DNA of 64,000 nucleotides. Source: Pogona vitticeps. Taxonomy: Eukaryota > Chordata > Lepidosauria > Squamata > Agamidae. Every line of letters starts with the position of its first letter. Position 1 is the stretch's first letter. Position numbers and translations under genes: made by a program. The DNA lies in contig NC_135794.1 in NCBI RefSeq assembly GCF_051106095.1, positions 25,732,747 through 25,796,746 on the forward strand, in the 5' to 3' direction. This document shows positions 37,242 through 49,074 of this stretch, one piece after another. The notes under the pieces are model-generated. The model saw nothing but the letters and a program-made list of their open reading frames with translations, was not told where the DNA came from and ran no database searches.

Positions 37242-39499
37242 GGAAAAGGTGCCTTCCTAAGCTGACTCAAATCCCGAGGATGAATCTGAACTCGGCTCTC
37301 CCCAGACTTTAAACACCACGCCGTGTGGGCCCTGACAGGCAACAGCTAAGGCACCCTTACACAGCCAGGTGTACCAAAATCCCCACCAGCCGAACAGCAT
37401 CTGCGCACATGGAGAGCCAGAAATCCCCCCCTGGTCGGTCTGTGCCACCTGCACGAGGATCGGCTCCAGCAGATGAACCAACGGCCGGGAGAACCAGTGG
37501 CGACACGGGAGGGAGGGAGGGAATGGGCGTGGAGTTCCTCTTATTCTTTGTCCAGTATCTCAGTTTACAATGGGAGGAGGCGGCTGCTCGTTTCAGAAAT
37601 AAAACACAAGGGTGTGTTAAATTAAACATAGCAACTCCGCTCAGCAAAGCTGCTGACCAACGGGCAGAATCGTTGAAGGGAAAAGAGGCAGGCATGGGCC
37701 ACAGTTTTGTCCAACAAACAACCCCCCCCCAAAAAAAATCCATTCCTCTCACTCATCCTCTCCCCTCCCAGAAAAATCAGGCTTTGTGTAACTTAATAAT
37801 GTCGTGTAACTCCATAATTAAAAGCCTTTTTTTTTTAACTTAAACTAGAAGCGAAAACTCCAAGTGATGTAAAGGGTGGGACGTCAGCACAGAAAAATAA
37901 AAGCCAGATAAGCCATTTTCCCTTTCGTTCTTGATCCATTTCCATGCCCATCTCTTGGGACCATTAAAATTAATCTGCGCTTGCAGGGTTCCTGCAGTGG
38001 CCGTTACTCGCTGCTGCTGTTTATAAGCACACGCTATTTATTTGACTATTTGACTGACCACGTATTTGTCCGTCATCGAGCATTACTGCAGAAAAGCTTG
38101 CTGGCTGCAATAAGTACTGTACAGCAGTCCTGGTTGAAAGCAAGTCTTCAGAGTTTCGTGAAATATAAAATGCACTAAACAACCCAGAAACAAAGGTGAG
38201 TTCATCTATGCCTTAACTACAATATAAAATCTCCGGGTTCGATTCCTGCCATTTCCCCTCCCCCGCCCCCAAATACCCAGACCATTTGGATTCATGCAAC
38301 TGCTCCGGACGAGGGCCAGAGCTGACAGGGCTTTGCTAGCACGGCCGTTTTGCCTTCTCTTGGCCTCTCCGTTGCACCAATTTCAGCTGCAAACTGCCCG
38401 GAATGAGCGCATCCCTTGGCAGAAAAGCAGCCTACAATAAACGCAAGAGACGGAGCCGTGGCTCCATTTTCTCTCCCTCCGGCTGACGTCACAATTCGCA
38501 TTTAACTTTGCTGGCTTCAAAAGCCTGGAGGCGAAGCAACGGCCTCTCTCTGCCCACAAGAGGAGCAGGGGAAACTGGGCCAGCCCAGGGGATTTTGGCA
38601 GGCAACGAGCCATCCAAGGAAAAAGGTCAAGGTTCACCCACACTGCCCTCTCCACTGCTCCGAGGACATCCATCTCTCTGGCTTAAGGGTATACACAGGT
38701 CTGTTCTCCAACTGCTGGCAAAACCAGATGCCTCTGCAACCCACACAACCAAGGCTGGAACACACTGTCCTCCTGCCATTTGCCACCCACACCCACACGA
38801 GCAGGAGATGATGCTCCGGGAGAGCCCACGGGAGTGTTCCTTTCAGCTGTTTGGCTTCTACATCTATCCCACTCTTTCTCTGCTGAATTTGGGGCACACG
38901 GTTCTCCACTTGTAAGGCAGGGTAGTCGGAGCAAAGCCAGCTGGGCCAAGACCCCCCCTGTGAGCGCCACAGAACCCGGAGCGCTCCAGTCTTCGCCCAG
39001 AACCACACAGCCCCCTCCCGCACCTTCTGTTCGCGACCGCGACAGCCGGGCACACGGCATGGCGGGACAACAATCCCTGGCTAGCAGCACCCCCTGCAAG
39101 AGCGAGGAAGTTCCCTTCTTCCTCGATGCCCCCAAGAGCCACGGCTGCCGGTCAGAGTCCGGCCCGTGGAGCCCCTGCCCGGACCAGTGCAAGTGGGTGA
39201 CCTGCGACCCCGGAGGAAGACCGTCCTCTGCAAACCACAGAGGAGCGAAGCGAAGCTCCAGAGTCACGCTGCACTCGCGAGGCGGCTCGCAGGCTTCCTG
39301 TTTGCCAAAACTAGGGAGAGTGAAAGCAGGAGGGCTCCGCTTCCTTCTAGGGCGACCCCTGGACGAGCCAGCGAACCAACAAACCTGGACAAGAAAGCCA
39401 AGGGTGGCCACGGGATGCAAACGGGACCCTCTGCTGGACCGCTTTCCAAAATCCCACGGGAATTCTGGCCAAGTCAAGACATGCAGGCTGGTTTAAAAT
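37242..39499. other. Intergenic, candidate noncoding element, no gene seen
   Basis: 37740-38180 is A+T-richer with TTAATAATG, CCATAATTAAAAG, CCAGATAAGCC and ATTAAAATTAATC motifs, a possible conserved regulatory block. At 38236 GGGTTCGATTCCTG resembles a tRNA B box, perhaps a SINE relic. The rest is ordinary. Confidence 0.4.
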
Positions 39500-39516
39500 A
39501 AAAATATTCAGTTAAG

Positions 39517-39522
39517 TTTATT
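39517..39522 (-). terminator. BCL2L10: Probable BCL2L10 polyadenylation signal
   Basis: AATAAA on the minus strand about 1.07 kb after the BCL2L10 stop; the first such signal beyond the stop codon. Confidence 0.65.
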
Positions 39523-40159
39523 CACATATTAAAACTGTACAGGCTAAAGCCAAGGACACGAAACACTTTCAAAGACAAGTTTTTACAACACACAACAGAG
39601 CAGATACCAAAACTAGAACAGTTAGGTAGAAGACAGGTACAGCCCAGAAAGCAGTTTTGAGAGCCTCTTTTCATTTTTTTTTTTAAAAATGGAATATAAC
39701 AAAAATAGATGTTAACCAGCTACTCAGTATTATACAGTGATAAATACTTCAAAAAATATATTAAGTTATATGGAGTTTTTGGATCGGGCAGGAAATCCAT
39801 AGAAATCCCAGCCTCCCATGGAATTCCCCCTTCGATTCTCCCGGAAAGGTTTTCCAACCGTTAAACTCACTTCGGTTTATAGAACGGGTTCTGCACCCTT
39901 CCCTGTTTTGGTATCAACATTCCTGTCCCCTCAGCGTGTATGTAGTGTAATTAATACGAATGCCATTCTAACAAAAACATGTTAAGCAAGCCTGTGTGTC
40001 TGTGCAACATGGATGCTGCCGCTCGGCGTGTCTGGGCGGTGCGGCCGCCACGCTCTGCGCTGCCCCGTGGGGTGGGCAGAGTTCAGCTTCTCGCTCTGGC
40101 TAATACTGGCTCACGTTTCACAAGGCAACAAACACCTCCCCCCCCGCACAATCCCACCC

Positions 40160-40162
40160 CCC

Positions 40163-40197
<35 letters not shown>

Positions 40198-40206
40198 AGA
40201 GAGAGA
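40160..40206. repeat. (CA)n-(GA)n compound microsatellite
   Basis: About 15 CA units running into about 7 GA units, inside the inferred BCL2L10 3' UTR. Confidence 0.95.
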
Positions 40207-40590
40207 AATCCACACACGTCTTTGCTTAAGTCCCCTTGCAAAGCCATCGCCATCACGAAGGAACTGCCTCCTGCCATCAGCAGAGCCCCCAGGATGGCCG
40301 GCGACCAGGATCACTCTCTCTCCCTACAATCCAGAACGAGGTGCCCGGCCACCATTTCGTGGCTCCCTGGACTTCCAGAAAGCAGCGCCCTCCTCACGTG
40401 TTCTGAGCCAATACTACTTTTAAAATATATCTATCGATGGAGCTGCTCCTCTCTTCCACCATCAGAGAAATATAGAGTGGACTCTTCACGGGTTCTTCGG
40501 CAGCTTTGGAAGCGACCGGGGGGGGGGGTGTCCGCCTGCCCGCGCCCCCCCCAGTCCCACCCGGAGAAGTCACGGCCGTCGGTGAAGTCC

Positions 40591-40722
40591 TTATCGGACA
40601 GCCAACAGGAAAGCCAGCCCAGCCAGGCCGAATCCTGCCGCCGCCATGATAGCGTTGCTGAGGGTACTGTTCTGGTCAGCTGCATCCGATCCATGTTTAT
40701 TAAAGAAATGACAGAAGCCATC
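40591..40722 (-). CDS. BCL2L10: BCL2L10 exon 2 (BH2 end and membrane anchor)
   Basis: Acceptor TCTCTCTCAATTCCAG, then 43 codons and TAA. DGFCHFF is identical to the human BH2 continuation; the last 20 residues are a hydrophobic anchor ending in arginine. Of ordinary base composition, unlike exon 1. Confidence 0.93.
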   Translation of the reverse strand, partial: DGFCHFFNKHGSDAADQNSTLSNAIMAAAGFGLAGLAFLLAVR

Positions 40723-42273
40723 CTGGAATTGAGAGAGAGAGAAAGCAATCTTGAGTCAGTCAATCCTTGTCAGGCATTAATTAAATAATTAACCATTCCT
40801 AAATAGAAGCTTCCAGGAAAGCCACCACCGTCGCAAAGAGAACGACCGGCTTAAAAGACAGACATCGTTTCCTCGGCTGATAGCGATGGGCGCTCCCACC
40901 CACCTCACCGAGGAGGACACCTTTGGGCTCCAGCCGCCCGAACGCCTGAGGGCAAAGGGCGCGTGCTCGTTTTCCAGGCGCCCCCAACCCCCCAGGTCTG
41001 TCTCGGTGAACAGAGACGGAAGCCCCATTTTTTCATGTGCTGCAGCCTCCCTCCGGCAGAGCCGCCGGGCCCCACGCTGACCCACAGAAGACAGGGGCGT
41101 TTTCCACGGGGGACCCCGAACAGGTTGAGTGCAGGGGCCGGCCAGGAGCAGATTTTCCCCAGAGGCTGATGGTCGGCTACGCCCACGAGGTGCCCTCCTT
41201 CTCTACGCCAGGCAGGGGCAGATGGGATGGGTAGTCCAGCGACACCTGACCAGCAAGCGTACCCTCCTCCTGTCACAGACAACCACCCTTCGCCTCCCGT
41301 TCCCAAGGTTGTAGCAACGGCAGCAGAGCTGCTGTCGGGCGGAAAAGGCAACCAGAAACAACGGGCCCTTTGGGGATAAAGAAGGGCATTTCCTTCCGCC
41401 TCGGCGCTGCAGGGGGACTGGCAGCGAAGGCATCCTTATGACAAGGCCATCCGTGGCTGAAAACGAGCCTCATCGAGATGGGCGACGCCACTGCACCAAT
41501 TCCACCTGGAAGCAGAAGCCAGCATCGCATCACGCACCGCCCCCGACCCCCCCTCTTCCGGCTCCCGGGGAGGGGGGGAGCCCCACCACCGGCAGGCAGC
41601 TGCCCACCGGGGCCAGAAAGGGGCCGGCAGCTGCACCGCCAGACCTTGCTCCCTTCTGAGAAATCAAGCCGGGTGGGAAGAGGAGGCCAGATGGCCCTCT
41701 TTGAAGGCCCGTTTGGCAGATGTCTATGTAAATGAGTTATGCTCTTAAATTTCTCCCGGAACTTTGTTCTTGACACTCTAATTTGTACAAACAACGAGCC
41801 TTTTGCACCGACCATCAGCTTATGTTTTTCGCCAACAGCTGCCGCCTGACGATTAGCATTCAGGTGGGCTCCTTCGGGAAGACCCGAGTCAAGCCCCCTT
41901 TCCCTCCGCGGACAGGATCGCACCGAGCCAACACCCTTGCAGGGGCTATCCAGTCCAGGGAATGTCTGGTTACGACAGCAGAGCACAACCCCAAAGGTTT
42001 GAGTCTGGGAACGAAACAGGGAGGCTCCCCCCCCCCTTCCCCACGTCCTTTTCTCACCGCCCTTAAGGAACTGGGCAACCAGGCAGGGAAAGCGAGGCAG
42101 AGGAGCAACCAACAGATTTTGCCCCAAGGCCACTTGCTTCTGAGGGCTGCAAAGGGGGGGGGGCTGCCAAGACTCCTCTCCCCCCCCCCCCATTTAGCGG
42201 GCCTCTGGGCTTTTGCATTTGCAGCTCATTTATATATGCTCCTCTTTGGTCTTGCCCTGTAGTAGCAACAACT

Positions 42274-42368
<95 letters not shown>

Positions 42369-45300
42369 CAGCTGTTAGCTTGGCATTTCTCTGAGACTCT
42401 GCATCACCATGATCGAGGGCCACAATCCAGGAAACACTCAGGGGGGCCAATGCCAGTGTTAAAAAAAATTCAAGTAGTTTTTTTTTGTTTTAATTTTGAA
42501 AGGCTGTTGTCTTCCTGCGGCCATCCAGGGTTATCCATCCTCTTCTCACCTCCTGGGAGGCGAAAGTGACAGAGTTGTTATTTACTTGTTCCCCTTTGTA
42601 TCCTGCTTTCTTTTCAACAAGCTCAAGTCAAAACTCAAGGCCCAGGGAGATCTCCGGGGAGTTTCCTGGCTCAGCGAAGGTACAGCCCTGGCTCTCCCAA
42701 GCCCCAGGACAAAACAGCAGCCACGAGGACGCACTGCCACACACAACGATGCCATTCAACCCTCTCGCCAGGACACGCCTGGCCCCTTCTCTCCCACAGG
42801 CACGGCACAGACACACCCAGCCATGTGCAAGATCCACACAAGGATCACCAGCCCTGGGACACATGCTAGAGAACGCCAGTCCCTGTGGCTCCTGGCCACG
42901 TGAATCAGTGCCAGCCACGCTTCTCTTTTCCCTCCCATGGCAGGCCGTATCCTGTGACAGCGGGGCTCTTGAAGGACCACATGCCACAGACCGCCCCTCG
43001 CCAGCTTCTAAGCCAATTCCCTTGCGTGGCATGGACGTGTTCTCTCGTTGCCCCTTCCAGGGGTGGGAAAGTGGGCTCGTGGCCCCTAAAGCCCTTCCTC
43101 CCCCTTCGCGAGGGTGCTCTGGGGCTCTGCACGGCTGCAGAATGTGACCCATGGCAGAGTCCTCTCGCCCAGCAAAGAGGCCGTCTTGAATAGGCCCAGC
43201 CTTCCCTCCAATGATCCGTTTGAAAGCGGAGAACTGAATGCAGGTTTCTATGTATTCTTTCCCCTTGGCGCTGTGAGAAACCGTTGCTTTGAAGTTGATC
43301 GCTCGCATTCCTGGCCGAGGTTTAAACCGGCACCCGCTCAACAATGGCCGGTGGCAAGATTTTTCAAGCAGGCCCGAAACCCTACCCTGAGAAGAAACCT
43401 TGCCATTAACATATGCCGAGGAGGATCCTGACCGTAGCCTTTCTCGGCCCAGAAGAAAAGTCGCCTTTTTTTTATCACGGCTGATCTGCAGGATGAACGA
43501 CAGATCTTTCCGCACAGAGAACCTCTGTCGCTTTTTCTAGAGAATATATTATGCACAAAAATGCAGAAGACAGAAGACCCTCGCTTACAATACCAGACAG
43601 ACAAAAATGCACCTATGTCGAAATATGTGAATCCCTAAACATGCTTGCAGGGAGGCTGTATCGTGAACGGTATGGGGTGGGGGAGCGGCAGAACGTCTTG
43701 AGGTATAAACAAGGACTAGAAAGAGTCTAAGCCCTGAAGAATGCAAAATATTTCTCTCCATCCAAGACAAAACAAAGGGCAGGCTTCTCCCTCCCTCGTG
43801 CTCTTTTGCTCTCTCCAGGTCGCTCAATGGGGAAAGCTAGCAAACGTCCCGGGACAGCATACAAGGCGGCTCATTAAAAGAAGCACAGAGCGACTCCCTG
43901 CTCCGCTCAACGTTTCGCAGGGCTGGGCCTCGTACTTTGACCTGCCAAGCACCAGGACCAGGGGAAGCGTCCACCACCGGGGATGAAGCAGACAGCTCAG
44001 TCCAAAGGCACATCCGAGATCATGCTTAACCACCCGAGGTCTGGCCTCGTTCTGATGAGATCCAGCCTCAAGGGGACCAGAGGCCTGACCCAGAAGAAAA
44101 TAAAAGCAGGGGCTTTCCTGGGGGAGCCACGCCGTACCCTTAGAAAGTCCTCTGCCTTTTGCATCGCAGAGAGGCTTTTGAAGGAGACGTTCCTGTCCTG
44201 CCGTTCCAAAGGTCTGTCACTTCTGTCTGCTTCAGAAGGGAAACGACGGGTCAGAGATCGAAGGAGAAGGAGGGTCCCAAAGAGTCCTTTTGAGCCACGA
44301 TGCCCAGAATTCCACAGGCTAGGCTCCCCGAGAGGATTCCGGGAGTTGTTGTCCCAAAGCCCAGAGCCCAGGCCCACCTTGGAATCCTTGCAGGCGCCTT
44401 CTGTGTCCACAGCGGGAGGGTGCCCAGTGCTGGATCGCTGCCTCTTCGCTCACCCTCACCTACGGGAGGAGAGGCCTAGCATCCTCAGCAGGAGGGGAAA
44501 CATGGGACGTGGGCCACATGGGAAAGGAGACCGGGAGGTGCACAGAGGCAGCACGGACCTCCGCCTGCAGCTTTCCACTTAGGAGGAAGCTCCTCTTGAG
44601 CTGGACCGTCAGAGACTCACTCAAGCAGAAACCTCCTGGGCTTCCTTCTGGACCTGACACCCCTTTGCCCGCTCGTGGACAGCCACCTACAGCCCAGCAC
44701 ATTCTAACTTTGTTCTCCATTGCTCATGTGTTCACACTGCAGACAAAGAACTCCACACTTAACAACAACAACACAACACTTGGCACAAATCACCCACGCT
44801 TTGGAGCTGGCCTCCTTCACCAGCCATGCAACCCTACCCACGTCTACTTGGACAGGAGGCCCACTGAGTTCCATGGGACTTACATCCAGGTCAACCTACC
44901 TAGGACTGCAACCTCTTGACTCTTGAAACAAAGTCCCTTAAATAGGGCTGCGCCATACTAGACGACACCACTTCTAACTTGGACCAGCAAACGCAGGTGC
45001 CAATCCCGACACTGTACATCCAGGCCTGTAGGAGGCTGCTCTACCACACCGTTCCTGGGCCTGCCCTTGACCACAGCTCAGCCAGGCCAGTTTCCTCCAA
45101 GGCCCGGGTGCGGCAGAGAGGCCACCTCCTGTGGGCCGAGATGCCGTCTTGGGAGTCGTAGTCCGGGCCGGCAGAAGGCTAAAGGTTGAGAGTGCCACTG
45201 CCCGTGGCTAGGAGCCAACGGCTCTCCGACCTCTGATCTGGGAAACAGAACCGCCCGGGTTTCTCACGCTTCCGAGCGCTTTGGGTTACATCCACCCACC

Positions 45301-47245
45301 CTCCCCACCAGGGCAGGTGGAGGGAGTCCTTGCCCCTCACGCCTCAGATGCATTTTTAACACGGCAACGTCTCTTCCTCCCTGATCTGGTCGAGGAAGGC
45401 ATGAAAGAGGGACAGCTGCACCTCACGGGGGTCCCAGCTGGAACCCCCCCTCCCATCTCTGGATGTGTCGCTGTCGCCCCGTTCAGTGGTGCAAGCATCG
45501 GGCCCAACCCCATTCCTAAAGCAAGGGGCAGGTGTGTGTCACAGTTGGCACGGATGGATCGGGCCCAACATCCTCGGGCACTGCTGGACCCCAGGGAGTG
45601 GCAGCTCCCTCCCCACCCTTAAAGGGTCCTGTTCCAGAGCCTGGCAGCGGGGAGACCCCATCTCTTCAAAAGACACTGAAGCAGGAGGAGGCGCCAAGGC
45701 CTGGAGGCTACTTGGCACCTGCCACCCGCCCACCCGCCCTCCCTCCCTCCTGGGCCTCTTCAGGGCGGGGGGGGGACCCCCTGCTCAGTCTCCAGAAGGC
45801 CTGACCAGAACCCTAACCTTTTCCCGAGCCCCCACACCTGGTTTCTTCTGGAGCAGTTTGGACAACCAGTTGCTGGCACTCCCCACACACACACACACAC
45901 ACCCAGAGGCAGGCTCTCCAGAGTGCCCCCCCCTGAAGCACACACCCCCCGCCTCTGCCCGGGGAGGGGAGGGGAAGGGGCTCCACGGTGAGCTCCTAGG
46001 CTGGGCAAGCCAACAGCCCCCGGTTCGTTTCGGGGGGTGGGTGGGGGGTGGGGAGGCATGGGGGGGTGTCGACGGACGGAGGGGAAGGTGCCAAAGGAAG
46101 CCCTCGGCCCCGGACCCGCTCTGAGCGGGCAACCGCCCACGAGGCTCCGCGAGCCCTCCCGGGGCAGAGCCCCCCCCCGGCTGCCCCCCCGCTCGCTCCC
46201 TCCCGGAGATTTGCCCGCCCCTCCCGCCCTCCTCCGGCCCAGCCCCCGACCCGGTCCGACGGGCCAAGGGGGGGCCGATGGGGGGGACCGGACGGGACGG
46301 GGGCGGGCAGGGGCGGCCCGGGGCCTCCGGCCGGCAGCTTCTTCCGGCGCCTCGCTTCCCTTATATGGGAAAAAAGATGACGCGGGGGCCTCCCGGGTGG
46401 ATCCCGCAGCCAGACCCCACCACCCCCCCCGCGCTCCCCTGGGCGCTGTTCCCCTTGGGGTCCGCCTGGGGACTGGGGCGGCAAAGCGGGGCCCGCCGGT
46501 CTCGGAAAGGCCAAAAGGGTCTCGGTGGGGGGGGAGGGAAAGAGGGGAACCCCCGAGGAGGGCGAGGCCCCTCGCAGCACCCACGACAGAGGGGGGCGCG
46601 GGGGGGGCGGGCGGAGAAAGAGACCAAGAGACCCCCCCCCTCCCCGGCTTCCTCGGGAGGCCCCCACGAGGCAAGGGCGCGCGTGCGGGGGGGTCCTCCC
46701 CTCCCTCCCTCCCTCCCTCCTCCCCGTCCCGGTCCCTTCTTCCCCGGGGGGGGGGGGCTCACCCAGCCGCCGTGCGCCTCCATCCACTCGCGCTTCTCGT
46801 CGGCCAGGTAGGCGGCCAGCGCCTCGGCCAGGGCGCGCCGGGTCTCCTCGCGTTCCGCCCCGCGCTCGGCCAGCGCCGCCGCCAGGTTGCCCGCGAACAC
46901 GACCAGGGCCACCACCCGGCCCCAGTTGAGGCCGCCCTCGGCTTCCATCTGCGCCGCCACCCGCGCCAGCCGGGCGCCCGCCGCCTCGCCCCCTCCTCCG
47001 GCCGCCGCCGCCGCCGCCCCGCCGACCCGGCGGAAGAAGGGCCGCTCGCGCCGCTCCAGCTCGTCCGCCACCCGGCGCAGCGTCTCGGCCGCCCGGCTCG
47101 GCGCAGGCAGCGCCCCCCCGCCGCCCCCGCCCCCGCTGCCGCCCTGCAGCCGGTGCTCCAGGTAGTCGGCCAGCAGCCGCGCCGTCTCCTCGCGCAGGCC
47201 GCCCGGCGGAGAAGAGGAAGAAGAGGGGGAAGGCGGCCCGGCCAT
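40591..47245 (-). CDS. BCL2L10: BCL2L10 (BCL-B/Nrh/Boo-type), BCL2-family protein
   Basis: BCL2-family apoptosis regulator expected at mitochondria/ER membranes, where it restrains BAX/BAK. Two coding exons, 47245-46763 and 40722-40591, join in phase 0 to give 204 aa, the length of human BCL2L10. Features: a BH4-like helix (LREETARLLADYLEHRL, residues 17-33), a glycine/alanine-rich loop, a BH3-like helix (ETLRRVADELERRE, 54-67), BH1 (LNWGRVVALVVFAG, 106-119), and BH2 spanning the splice (WMEAHGGW then DGFCHFF, 154-168). It ends in a short hydrophobic anchor (AIMAAAGFGLAGLAFLLAVR, 184-203). The intron directly after the BH2 tryptophan is the conserved BCL2-family position. The start is chosen at GCCATGG, the last in-frame ATG before the homology. 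Location between MAPK6 and GNB5 on the minus strand matches other vertebrates and separates it from BCL2, BCL2L1 and MCL1. Whether it protects or kills cannot be read from sequence. Confidence 0.95.
42275..42365. repeat. Long (TG)n microsatellite, about 45 units
   Basis: Uninterrupted TG repeat of about 90 bp in the BCL2L10 intron. Confidence 0.98.
44298..44352. repeat. Fold-back (MITE-like) element
   Basis: Left arm TGCCCAGAATTCC, right arm GGATTCCGGGAGTTGTTGT; the arms pair with each other and match the element at 37197-37241. Confidence 0.5.
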
Positions 47246-47850
47246 GGCCCCCCGCGCTCCTCGCCGCCGCGGCCCTTGCGCGCTCCTCCTGGTGCCGCTG
47301 CCGCTGCCGCCCCGGTGCTGCCCCCGGTGCCGCCGCGGGAAGGAAGGAAGGAGCGAGCGAGCGAGCGAGCGGAGGGCAACAGGGCCCGGGACCGGCGCCT
47401 GCCGCAGCCTAAGAAGCCGCCCCCGCCCCTGCCGGCTGCCCACGTGGCCGGGCCGGCTCCACCGCGGGCTCCGCCTCCGCCGCCGCTGCCGCCGCCGCCT
47501 CCGGCAGATGCAAGCCGGGAGGGAGGGAGGGAGGGAGGGAAGGGGGGACGGAGGGACGGGGCCGGGAGGCTGCCGGGCCCCCCGCCGGGCGCAAAGGGAA
47601 CAGCAGCGGGAGGGCGGGGGCGCCGCCGCGGCCGGGAAGAGGGGCCCGGAGCCCTGCCGCCCTCCCCGGGTCAAGGGCGAAGCGCGTCGCCGCCTCTTCG
47701 GGGCTCGTCCCGCCCGGGACGGAACTCTTCCGGAGCTCGGGCTGAGCCGCCTCCCGGCAATGTTGGCAGGGCCCTTGGTGTGTGTGTGGGGGGGGGGGGG
47801 GGAGAAGCCGGCCCTCCGCACTGCCGCGGGGGGGGGGCGCAGGGATGGAA
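45990..47850. promoter_or_regulatory. BCL2L10: CpG-island-like block over BCL2L10 exon 1
   Basis: Dense CG dinucleotides and very high G+C with GC boxes (GGGCGG, CCGCCC) over the BCL2L10 start and about 600 bp upstream. No TATA box at a sensible distance. It probably contains the BCL2L10 promoter and could fire in both directions. Confidence 0.65.
46763..47245 (-). CDS. BCL2L10: BCL2L10 exon 1 (BH4, BH3, BH1)
   Basis: 161 codons from ATG to TGG, then donor GTGAGC. Extremely GC-rich with glycine and alanine runs ([11 protein letters not shown] and GGAAAAAAGGGG), lying in a CpG-island-like block. A run of about 12 C on the minus strand follows six bases into the intron. Confidence 0.94.
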
Positions 47851-48237
47851 AGGTGGCAGTTCATTGATCAACTCGGGAGCGTGGATTCAACGGAGGAGAA
47901 ACAGAAACTGCTTCTAACAGGAATCCTGGATCAGCTCTTAGGGATGGCGAGATCGAGGGTCCAAGAGGAATCCCTCCTGTCTCTTCTGGCCCGCCCTTCC
48001 CTCTGGACTGTGCAAGCGCCCCCCCCCCGTCCACCCCCTCCCGAGTGCGCGGCCTTTTCATGGGAAGGCAGGACGAAAAGGGGAGGGAGGGACCTACTCC
48101 ACAACTCCGTTTTGGGAACCAGAGGGGACCCTGGTTGTTCCTGGCCAGTGGAAAGCTGCGGGGGGGGGGCAGAAGAGTCCTTCCATTTCCAGGGCTGGTC
48201 CTCAATCAGGAGCCCCTGCCAGGTTGCCCTGGTGTAA
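47845..48237 (+). other. Open frame of unknown status, divergent from BCL2L10
   Basis: ATG followed by about 50 codons of normal-looking amino-acid composition (MERWQFIDQLGSVDSTEEKQ and on), then a frame made of C-run and low-complexity codons. It is not recognised and has no evident downstream exon. It could be a noncoding transcript start, an old repeat, or chance; it is not called a gene. Confidence 0.2.
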
Positions 48238-49070
48238 GAGGTCAGCCAGTTCTCTGTTGGGGGGTGAGGGGCACCTCCTTTCCACTTCATGATCAGAAGC
48301 TGCCACGGAGCCAGCCAGACTGTCTGTTCCACCCAGCTCAGGAGAGTCTGCTCCCGTGTCCTCATAACCTACCACACCCATCATCCCCAGTGTGCTGTCC
48401 CAGTACATTGAACCACATCTCCCATCACCCTCGCCCCAGGCAGCATGGCAGCTCCCCATGCCTTACATCAGAGGATGCTCTGATGGCTCTCTTAACTGAT
48501 CCCTCCGCCTTTGGACTTGGGGGGGGGTCACAGCAGGACAGAACCCCAGTGGTTGCCTGGCCCAGACTCCCACTGACAACGCAGGAAGAGGGTGGGGACG
48601 GAGCCTGGTTTGCACACCTCTTCTGCTCAAAGGCTTGAACTGTTTTTATCCTCCTTCCATACTTTTTTTGGGGGGCCTGGGGAAGGAGAGAAGATTCTTG
48701 GGAAAGTCTTTAGGAGAATCAGAAAGAAAAAAGTAAAAAGTGAAGGAAGCGTGAGAACGGGGGGGGGAACCCCTTTGCTTCCCCCCAAGTCAGCATTACC
48801 TCCACGGTCACTATGCCAACGCTCACCAGCACGGCCTGGAATGGACTCCCTCCAACTTGCTTAGCAAGCACTGGGTTCTCAACATGCCGAAATGAAGGCA
48901 GACACCACCACCACCACCCCCCGCACGCGGCCTTGCCTTCGGTTCTGTCGTCAGGGCGGTGGGGGTAGGGGTGGGGAGGTGCCTTTGGAAATTTGGTTTT
49001 GATTGGCAAAGAAATTATTTCACTTTGATATCAGCAGGAGGTGAAGAGAAACAGGAAAAGCAAGGCTGAC
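48238..49070. other. Intergenic between GNB5 3' end and BCL2L10 5' side
   Basis: Contains G-runs (48518, 48671, 48760) and a CAC repeat near 48903. No supported feature. Confidence 0.5.
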
Positions 49071-49074
49071 ATGA

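Larger units (their letters stand above)
39500..40590 (-). other. BCL2L10: BCL2L10 3' UTR (inferred extent)
   Basis: From the stop codon to just past the AATAAA. It includes a (CA)n/(GA)n tract at 40160-40206 and an A+T-rich terminal third. The extent is inferred from the signal only. Confidence 0.6.
40723..46762 (-). other. BCL2L10: BCL2L10 intron (about 6 kb)
   Basis: GT-AG. It holds a long (TG)n at 42275-42365, a fold-back repeat at 44298-44352, C-runs (42185, 42031), a CA tract near 45888 and a half fold-back repeat near 45150. No other exon is recognised. Confidence 0.75.

Noticed and set aside
38225-38255. Possible tRNA B box GGGTTCGATTCCTG
   Set aside because: No A box or cloverleaf around it; at most a SINE relic.
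42213-42569. Plus-strand frame with VC repeats
   Set aside because: Translation of the (TG)n microsatellite.
46037-47917. 626-codon plus-strand open frame
   Set aside because: It is antisense to BCL2L10 exon 1, made of P/R/A/G-rich low-complexity codons expected in very GC-rich DNA, with no known domain.
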